Positions 56,580 to 64,000 of a stretch of 64,000 nt of DNA are shown here, piece by piece. A program made the position numbers and the translations under genes. The notes beneath the pieces were generated by a model, which saw nothing but the letters and a program-made list of their open reading frames with translations, was not told where the DNA came from and searched no databases. Position 1 is the first letter of the stretch, and the number at the start of each line of letters is the position of its first letter. This stretch comes from Triatoma infestans (lineage: Eukaryota > Arthropoda > Insecta > Hemiptera > Reduviidae): positions 1 through 64,000 of the forward strand of contig JAAEAF010000361.1 of the NCBI GenBank assembly GCA_011037195.1, read 5' to 3'.

Positions 56580-57030
56580 ACGATGTCATCTACCCTATTA
56601 GATTTATTTATGTTTGTTAATTTAGTTACTGCACTTTGACAATCACTTAAAATAGCAAATTTACTGTAAGGAAGAGTATAAATCTATATTTTAATGCCAT
56701 TGTAATGGCCACTAGTTCAGATGTGTAAACTGAAGCCTGCTCATTTAATCTAGCTAACTTACAAAAATTCCTTTCTGAATCGTACATGGTGCAGCCTACC
56801 TTGTTGGCAATCTTGGAGGCGTCAGTATATATACAATAGCTATTGGAACAGTTTCTGTTGATGTAATCTTTAAATGCTGCATTCCTTATATGTTTAGGAA
56901 AGTTGGCTATGTTGTCACACAAGTAAATATCGATCTTATTAAGTAAAAATTCATAATCTACTTTGTATATTGGAAGTTTACTATTAGACTGAATTGTTAT
57001 TTCAAATTCAGCTATTTCAGACTGAATTTT
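56580..57030 (-). mobile_element. LINE RNase H domain fragment
   Basis: Minus frames read IQSNSKLPIYKVDYEFLLNK, then YCIYTDASKIANKVGCTMYD, QASVYTSELVAITMALKY and, after a small frameshift, FAILSDCQSAVTKL. The Asp, Glu and Asp of the RNase H site are visible. In minus-strand order it precedes the RT fragment at 56560, the reverse of normal LINE order, so it is probably a separate insertion. Confidence 0.75.
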
Positions 57031-58010
57031 TTTTTCAAATTTCTTGAAAAAGACTTGCAGGAAAATGCATTTTAAGAATTTCTGGGATTCAAAATTGATG
57101 TTATGCTTTCCACTAAAGTACCATTTCGGTATATTATATGTTTCTCACATCTACATTATAAGAATTAAATATGTTGCCAGATTTCGAGGAATTTGAAGGA
57201 AACCAGTTGATCGAATGTGTGACTTCAATTAACAGGGTGTTTTGCAGTTTTCCATGAGATTTTTTTTCGTAAAAGATATCCAGCGAATTACTTTAAACTT
57301 GGAATACTAATAACACATAAATTCACAAGTGTTATTTTGTTATAGTTTAGATTCTTTATTGAAGTCAATTAAGAACTTTAATAATAAAACATCACAAATT
57401 TGAAGATAAGATGTATCACTGGTATCTGACTAAATTTAGTAAGTGAAAGACCGAGATATTCAAATAAGGTTACAAAATATTATAGTTTTTAAATATATAC
57501 TAAACTGTGTGGCTTCTGGATGCTATAATTTGTAGAATCATTTTTTTTTTCGTCCTTGAATTAGTAATTAATTTATTATCATACCATGTTTATAAATTAG
57601 TAATCAACTGTATTGATAACATTTAATATCTACATAGAAATTGTATTTTCTGTTATTATATAACGTGTAAGTTAACATTAAATTTTACAAAAAAAAAAAA
57701 AAACTTTTAAATAAATGCATGATTTTGTGTATTATTTCTTGAAAATACAAGTGTTTTTTTATTTTATTTTATTTAGTGGTCCATATTATCTTAATTATTC
57801 TGAACTTGAAGTATCATTTGATTGAAAGATAAACCTTTTATTTCAGTATTCCAACTATGAAGAATACTTCTGTGGTAGCTTATAATTTATTAATATTATT
57901 TGGTTACTACATAGTCGTATATATCATGTCCGCAACCACACCTCAGTAAAAATTGCTAGTATTTCGTTCTAACCAGATATCAACGAACCGAATTTTTACT
58001 GGCTCTTAGT
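57031..58010. other. AT-rich DNA, trace of family R only
   Basis: 57110-57260 has weak family-R resemblance (CCACTAAAGTACCATTTCGG; TTCGAGGAATTTGAAGGAAA). The rest is unassigned. Confidence 0.35.
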
Positions 58011-58290
58011 GCTTGGTAAGGAGGAAAAAATTCAAAATTTTTATATTGAGTTTTCACTAGTATGTTGAGATTTTCTATCTGTCTATCAGTGTGTGGTCAG
58101 CATAAATCAAATACGTAAAAAAATCGCAGAAAGTAGACACTGATATTTTATTTAAATCCTACCAGAAAACCCCGACAGTCAAGATTCGGTCAAAATCAGA
58201 CTACCGGGGAAGCTCACTGGCCTATGGACTGGATTTTTTTTTGTTATTTTCTCGAAAACGATTACGATTTTATTTAAAATCTTAGCTAAA
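58010..58290 (+). repeat. Family-R fragment, decayed
   Basis: TATTGAGTTTTCACTAGTAT, GTGTGGTCAGCATAAATCAA, AAAAAATCGCAGAAAGTAGA and TTATTTTCTCGAAAACGATT follow the family order. Confidence 0.5.
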
Positions 58291-58539
58291 ATGAAAATGG
58301 CAAATTTTCTTAACACTTCAAAGTTAACATTACATATATGGTTAGTGAAAGACAAAGAGTAAGGTAGTTGAAGTGTTATTACGCAGTCCACTAGAACCGC
58401 ACCAACAACAACACTAAACCAATCAAATAACATTGAAATTTTACGCCATGAATTTCGCTGAACACCCTAAAATAATTCTTTTTTTTGGAAAAATGTTTTA
58501 AATAAAAGTGATACTTTTTTATATTAGTGCCACAGATTA

Positions 58540-58752
58540 AGATTAGATTGAACATCCCATACACTGCACCCCTGTAGCTTTAGTATGAAAAGCCTCCTCT
58601 CTTAATGAGGCTGAGAGCTTTCTTAACCAGTCCTTTTTGCACTGGTCTCAGTGTGTCAAAAATCTTTTAGCGCATTTTGACGATTGCAATGCAATACAAT
58701 TGAACAATAGGTGTGAGGCAGTTTCCTCGTTTTCCTGACAGTCTAGACAAAT
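58540..58752 (-). mobile_element. LINE 3' end (R1-like), minus strand
   Basis: Minus frame reads CLDCQENEETASHLLFNCIA then LQSSK, a zinc knuckle close to that of the 42535 copy; the tail runs to CCTCATTAAGAGAGGAGGC and AATCTTAATCT near 58542. Confidence 0.65.
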
Positions 58753-58893
58753 CAGTCAGACACACACACAGACCATTTGCTAGAAACCACTTTTTTGGAC
58801 TCAGGGGACCTGAAAACGGATATTTTCCGTGAAAACTCGATATCGAAAATTTGACACAATTACAATACTTCCTCTTACTAGGTAAGGGAAATA
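58753..58893 (-). repeat. Family-R left-end fragment
   Basis: ACACACACAGACCATTTGCT, AACCACTTTTTTGGACTCAG, TCGATATCGAAAATTTGACA, CAATACTTCCTCTTACTAGG: the outer 140 bases of a minus-strand copy, fused to the LINE end at 58752. Confidence 0.75.
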
Positions 58894-58954
58894 AAAAAAC
58901 ATAATAAAAAAATTTGCCATAGAGTTGATGCGCCTTAAAAAAAAAAAAAAAAAA

Positions 58955-59903
58955 AAAATCTGGTGTGAAACACTCACACAACTTTCTCTTACTCCTGTTC
59001 TCAAAATTATAATGACAAATTTTTATAGATGTGCCAAATTAATTCAAATATGGCGAAAACTGAAAAAAAAACTGTTCAGTAAAAGCGCACTTCCGGTTTA
59101 CTAATTTTCTTGAAACTTGGAATTTTGGCCATCTATTTATTTCTAATTAATTTGTTTGGATGATAGAATTGTATAATCAACTATGATAGCACTTTAGAGA
59201 AAAACATAACCCCACCCCCCCTAAAAGTGCCCTTAAATGAATTTTCCCAGAGAAATGTTTTAAATAAAAGTTGTAGATCTTTGTATATTTAGTGTATATA
59301 ATACGTTTAAAAAAAAAAAATCGTCGAAGCCATTTTTAAGAAAATTGCGAAAAAAGTGGAAAAACATTTAGTAAAGTGGTAAAGTAAACGCACTTCCGGT
59401 CATCCGATTTTTTTTTCAAACTCGGAATTTCAACAACATATTTAATTCTAATTAACATTATTTAGATGATAGAATTGTTTAATAAACTGAAATAGCACTT
59501 TAGATGAAAACCTAACCCCACCCCTCCCCCATAACTGCCCTTAAATGAATTTTCCCAGAGAAATGTTTCAAATAAAAGTTGTATCTCTTTGTATGTGTAG
59601 TTGATATTCCAAGTTTGAAGAAAATCGTTGGAGCCATTTTGGAGAAAATCGCAAAAAAGTAAAAAAAAAACAACAAGTAAAGTGGTACTTCCGGTGAATA
59701 TCAGGTTTCAACTTTCTACGGTTTTTCGTTTTTGAGCTATGCTGTTCACATACACACACCCACACGCACCCCATTTGCTAAAAACCACTTTTTTGGACTC
59801 AGGGGACCTCAAAACGGATATTTCCGGTGAAAACTCGATATCAAAAATTTTTTTCAAGATTACAATACTTCCTATTACTAGAGGAGTAAGAGAAAGTAAA
59901 AAA
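58955..59903 (-). repeat. Family-R repeat, near full length, minus strand
   Basis: Begins TCTGGTGTGAAACACTCACA and ends GAGGAGTAAGAGAAAGT. ACTTCCGGT words near 59089, 59391 and 59686 give sub-repeats of about 300 bases. No coding capacity. Confidence 0.88.
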
Positions 59904-60189
59904 AAACTATTATCATGGTTACTATGGATGCTGGTTTGTGTTTAAACTTGTTTGGAATATGGGGATTAATGGCTAACCCCTCTTGTTTTACATTATTTTA
60001 AAGATCTCGTCATGCAGGTAATCCCCCTCAAAGGAATGCCAAATTTAGTTATCACACACCGTTTTCAAGTTATTTGAAAGATGCAAACAAAATATAACAA
60101 AACTAAATCTTCCTATTAATTCCACTGTTTATATAAGTAAAGGTGAAATCAAGTTTGTGTTTCATGCATTTTACATATACATACATGTA

Positions 60190-62705
60190 TACACTCACCG
60201 GCAAAAAATTCCGGCCATTTGAAAAATTTACTATTTCTATGTGTAGTTTTCAATTTGTTAATAATTTTTATCAATCAAAACGATTATAGGTTAACTGATT
60301 TTCAAAATAAAACAAATAAATAGGATTTATGGGAAATTTAAAATAATTAATAAAAAAAAAGAATCTGGAAAATTTTATTTACCTGTTTATATTTTAAATT
60401 TTACATTATTTGTAATGGGAGCACATGTAGCAGTCATGGAACCTCCACGAACGATCACTAACTGTGTACACTTCTGTAAACCTGCCCAAACCATCAGAGA
60501 GTCCCGTTGGAAAGGCCTAGTGAGAACAAAATTGCGTTTCCAAATCTCTCACCTCTCTTCTCCACAGTCGCTCGCGGCCATCTGGAGACCTTAAGGTAAA
60601 TTGGGACTTGTCAGTAAACAATAACTTGCTCACTGCTCGATAGACCAATTGATGTAATGCCGAAAAAAAAACTCAAGATGAGAAAATTCGGTGCTCCCTG
60701 CTTGTTCTGACTCTCTTGCAGGGCGAAAAGCCATAAAAACTTGGTCATTCAATCTCCATCGAGCAGTTTTCTCAGAAATTTGAACACCTCGAACTCTTCT
60801 TGGAGGCGATGAACTACTTCAACAGCTGTCCAGATGATGATTTCGTAAAATAGACAGTGTCAAAAATCGGTCGTCCCACAGTTCAATGGCTCTTGGCCGC
60901 CTGAGCCTGGCCTTCTTTAGTATGAACCTATGGCTCCATATCTGATGGAACGGCCGTCATCAGTAAGTGCTACAGCACATGCGACATCCTCGCCACTAAG
61001 GGGCATTTTGAAATTCAAATTTTTAATTCTTTTAATCAATAGATAAGCTAAAGCGAAGTTAAAGAAAATAAAAATCAAATGAACTGTATAAAAAAAAAAA
61101 AAATGATAATAAATGAACACAAAGTAGTAAAAATTTTTTATTTATTTAATTTTTTAATATCACAAATATAATTGTATAACGTCCAATTTATTTAAAAAAA
61201 TGTTAACTATTAATCGCCAACACAATATGTGGAATATTTACTGGGAATTATTCCACTTGCTAACGATTGGGATTCAGGTAATAAGAATAAGTTCATTTTC
61301 ACTGTACATTTATTTCCATCACTACCCGTAAATTACAGTGATAACCCGATTCCTGGTCTTCAGCGGGCAACGTTGTTGTTCAACTCACTGGTAATAGCCT
61401 GGATAGTGATGTAGATCACATGCAAATCCTAGATACTGGCGTCTGAAGCTATGGATGCGAGAACTAGCCCCACGATCCAGCTTCTAAACAAAGAATACAG
61501 CAATGTTAATAAAAGAAAATATACCTTTATGAATCACTACAAAAATTATATAATGTATGTAAAATGCCACAATGCCTTGTAATAGATAAGTAACAGCTCC
61601 AATTAAGGATCATATAATAAAGTTATACACCCTTGAAACAGGTGCTGGCAGAAGTTAGTAGCACATGCAAAAAAGTTTTTTAACCAAAAGAAATACCTGG
61701 ATGTGAAGATTCCCAGGGGACGAGAAGTGAGACAAAAGTGCTATATCTGACTGGCCACACTGTTGAGTAAGACTGTGTTATTCAGCTATTAAATTGAACT
61801 GGTACTAGTTCCTTAAATGAGTTAATATAAAAGATTAAACAATGAATCACACTGAACTTGAAGTTGTCAGTGATGTAAATTGGATCGTTCCAATTGAGTT
61901 GATGATTACAGGTAATGTATGCAATATTGTAAAATGCTTCTTTAAGGTTGCCAAGCCTTCAGCTAGTGAAGCAAGAATGTCAAAGTAGATATTGGCAATA
62001 ATAATAACAAGAATTAGAGAAAACTGGGATGGGAAAGGGCCAAATAACTGCTTACCACCAGCCTTGGCGTCCCAACCCGATAAAGAATTAATTGCGAAGT
62101 TGCAATGACTCCTCTTGAAAGTGTTTGTGACGAGATGTCTTCAATAAAATTAGATTCAGTTGTAAGAATTAGCTGCTTGGAACTGCAATAATGTTAAGTT
62201 CCGGTGGAGAAAAAAGCATGTGCTGAGTATTCAAGATGGCGTCAGTGGCCAGGAGCAAAAAGAACAAGTAGTGTAGTATGGCACTTGAAACAGAACAGAA
62301 CTAAAGTTCACATGGGTGCACCCCTGGTAGGAATGCACGGCTTACTAGATCATACATGTTAGACAACATGATACCTTTATTATTGCAGTATTGTGCAAGG
62401 CACTAATTGTAATGTAGTAAAAAACAAATAAAAAATAGCATGAATTCTCATATAAATAGAATATTAAGAAATACGACTGGATCAACCATGTGACCAATCA
62501 GATTTCAAATACAGTAAGGGGGGCTCCCACAATTAATTGTCCACTCTAATATCAATTCGCGTAGAAATACGCGACCCAATAACTTCGGACAATATTATAT
62601 TATTTATGAATAAATAAAAAAACAGACCGAACAATATTATATTATTTATGAAATGTAATTTTTAAAGTGGCCGGAATTTTTTGCCCGTGAATGTATATTA
62701 TGATT
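60190..62705 (-). mobile_element. Tc1-like transposon, decayed, interrupted
   Basis: Inverted ends: ACTCACCGGCAAAAAATTCC at 60193 and, reversed, TTCACGGGCAAAAAATTCC near 62690. Minus-strand transposase pieces at 60930-60430: PPRRVRGVQISEKTARWRLN (HTH), LLFTDKSQFTLRSPDGRERL (first catalytic Asp region), LSNGTLMVWAGLHRS. Numerous frameshifts. Its right third is split by an unassigned insertion (61223-62575). The right end also exists in duplication copy 1 (29815-29858), so the transposon was there before the duplication. Confidence 0.8.
61223..62575. other. 1.35-kb insertion of unknown type
   Basis: Absent from copy 1. No ORF with recognisable motifs. Near its right end is a perfect small hairpin, CGCGTA-GAAA-TACGCG (about 62556-62571). 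Just outside, ACAATATTATATTATTTATG occurs twice in direct orientation (62590 and 62630). Could be a solo LTR or a non-autonomous Helitron-like element; neither is established. Confidence 0.45.
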
Positions 62706-63274
62706 TTACTACCTTATATTATTAATACAATTACAATCATTAATACAATTCCAAATTTGAAGAAAATCGCTTTACCGGAAGTACATTTTACAGAATAAGT
62801 TCCAATTACGAATATTTAACACGGTCGTAACACTTCCTCTTCTTACAATGATTAGGAGAAGGTAATATAATACATATAAGCTCTATGGTATCCCTCAAAA
62901 TGTTTACTTCCCGTCAAAACTAAATTTCGAAAAATTGGCATGATCAAAATACTTCCTCTTAGCAACAATAAAAGAAAACAAATTAAACGTGCAATACTTG
63001 GAAGAAAAAAATGAGATTATAAAATTAAAAGTCATCCTGTTAATGGCCGTTATAACCTTATGAGAAATCACTAAAACTCCCACCCACCTAGAGCTTATCT
63101 AATTTTGTAGTGGTGGATGACGCCAACGCGATGGTTTATTGTTCAATTGATTCAATAGTATTCACCATTTGTGCGTAGAATAAACTCGTTTTGTTTTCAT
63201 TTTTTAAACGCGTAGTTTTATAGAAGTTTTAATTTTTTCCATTTACAAACGCTGTTGGGTATCTATTTATAGAA

Positions 63275-63854
63275 ATGTATAATTTGATAACTACTTCCTG
63301 GATTATTGATATAATAATAATGGCCATACCGCTAACATTATTTGCTATTTATAAAATGAAAAAAAATTATGAATATTTTAAAGACAGAGGAATACCATAT
63401 TATGAAACAGGTTATAAAAATATAGTGAACTGGAAGGTTTTATTTTTGAAAGAGACAATAGAAGATTCTATTGATAAAATTTATAAAAAAATGGATGGAA
63501 ATAAATATGTAGGATTGCCAAATATTTATGGACAACCAACAATGTTATTATTAGATCCTGAAATTATTGAACAAATTCTTATTAAAGATTTTTCACATTT
63601 TCAAGATCGTTTCAGTTCTCGTTTTGATACAAAAGTGAATGCATTGCAAGAAAATCTTTTTAATTTACAAGGGCAAATGTGGAAGACATTACGTTCTAAA
63701 TTAAGTCCAACTTTTACTTCTGGAAAATTAAAATGGATGTTTAGTCAAATATCTTCCTGTACAGATATACTGATCGAATATTTGAATGAAAAAGCTAATG
63801 GCAATGACTTTTTAATTAGAGATATAATATCATGTTATGGATTTGACATTATTG
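63275..63854 (+). CDS. Cytochrome P450 gene C (copy of gene B), exon 1 only in window
   Basis: 580 nt, ATG TAT AAT start, donor G|GTAAAT; same length and phase as gene B exon 1. The 193 complete codons differ from gene B at five residues by eye (position 3 Thr to Asn; ETLED to ETIED; ANGEDFS to ANGNDFL, two changes; RDIL to RDII). Anchor, GLPNIYGQPTMLLLD and helix C WKTLR are all kept and there is no stop, so the gene is probably functional if the later exons, which lie outside the window, are intact. Confidence 0.9.
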
Positions 63855-64000
63855 GTAAATATGTATTTCTGCTTATTTTAAAGAATACTTTAATAAATAA
63901 TTGCATCATTTATAATAATTTAATTAATTGTAAAATCATTAGGCATTACCCAAATTTCTCGATTTCGTATATTTGCGACAATTTACAATTTATATTAGTG

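Larger units (their letters stand above)
61150..64000 (+). repeat. Tandem segmental duplication, copy 2
   Basis: 61150-61222 matches 29675-29755 and 62600-64000 matches 29790-31140, through P450 exon 1 and into intron 1. The copy runs off the window. It is interrupted by about 1.35 kb (61223-62575) missing from copy 1. Confidence 0.88.

Overview
This is a repeat-rich, AT-rich stretch of an animal nuclear genome, most probably an insect. It carries spliced CYP3-clan (CYP6-like) cytochrome P450 genes, and its retroelement set (Jockey, RTE, R1/I-like, Tc1, Harbinger, Helitron, tRNA-derived SINEs) is typical of insects. I cannot fix the order from sequence alone. No rRNA, CRISPR array, viral or bacterial operon-like organisation was seen.

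Host genes. (1) P450 gene A lies on the minus strand (8894-20482) and can be assembled from five coding exons into about 512 residues with all P450 landmarks. (2) P450 gene B lies on the plus strand (30428-39238) and assembles from five exons into 521 residues with every junction in phase. (3) P450 gene C enters at the right edge: its first exon (63275-63854) is a near-identical duplicate of gene B exon 1, along with upstream and intron sequence. A and B are divergent, about 10 kb apart; B and C are in tandem, about 33 kb apart (start to start). The proteins are expected to be ER-anchored haem monooxygenases, of the kind used for detoxification or hormone/allelochemical metabolism.

Mobile DNA fills nearly everything else. 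Left (1-8.9 kb): SINEs, a 1.3 kb foldback element and old repeats. Introns of gene A (8.9-20.5 kb): a Harbinger remnant, several LINE pieces including a 2.6 kb RTE-like copy, a SINE and a family-R repeat. Middle (20.6-30 kb): LINE 3' ends, a composite foldback element, and a family-R repeat split by an RTE insertion with an 11-bp target-site duplication. Intron 1 of gene B (31-36.8 kb): a family-R copy, a 2.7 kb LINE, and two palindromic elements with hammerhead-ribozyme motifs. Right (39-64 kb): family-R copies, a Helitron helicase remnant, a Jockey RT, LINE fragments, two Tc1-like transposons and the duplicated P450 segment.

The most notable signal is a set of palindromic/foldback elements carrying short hammerhead-ribozyme motifs (CUGAUGA core, stem II, GAAA, palindromic ACCGGU or ACGU stem III, GUC/GUU cleavage triplet, and matching stem I). 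At least one copy (36229-36266) has every pairing intact and lies in sense orientation in intron 1 of gene B. They resemble the minimal, dimer-type hammerheads known from Penelope-like retroelements, but no Penelope ORF is present here. All calls are from reading the sequence; no database search was run.
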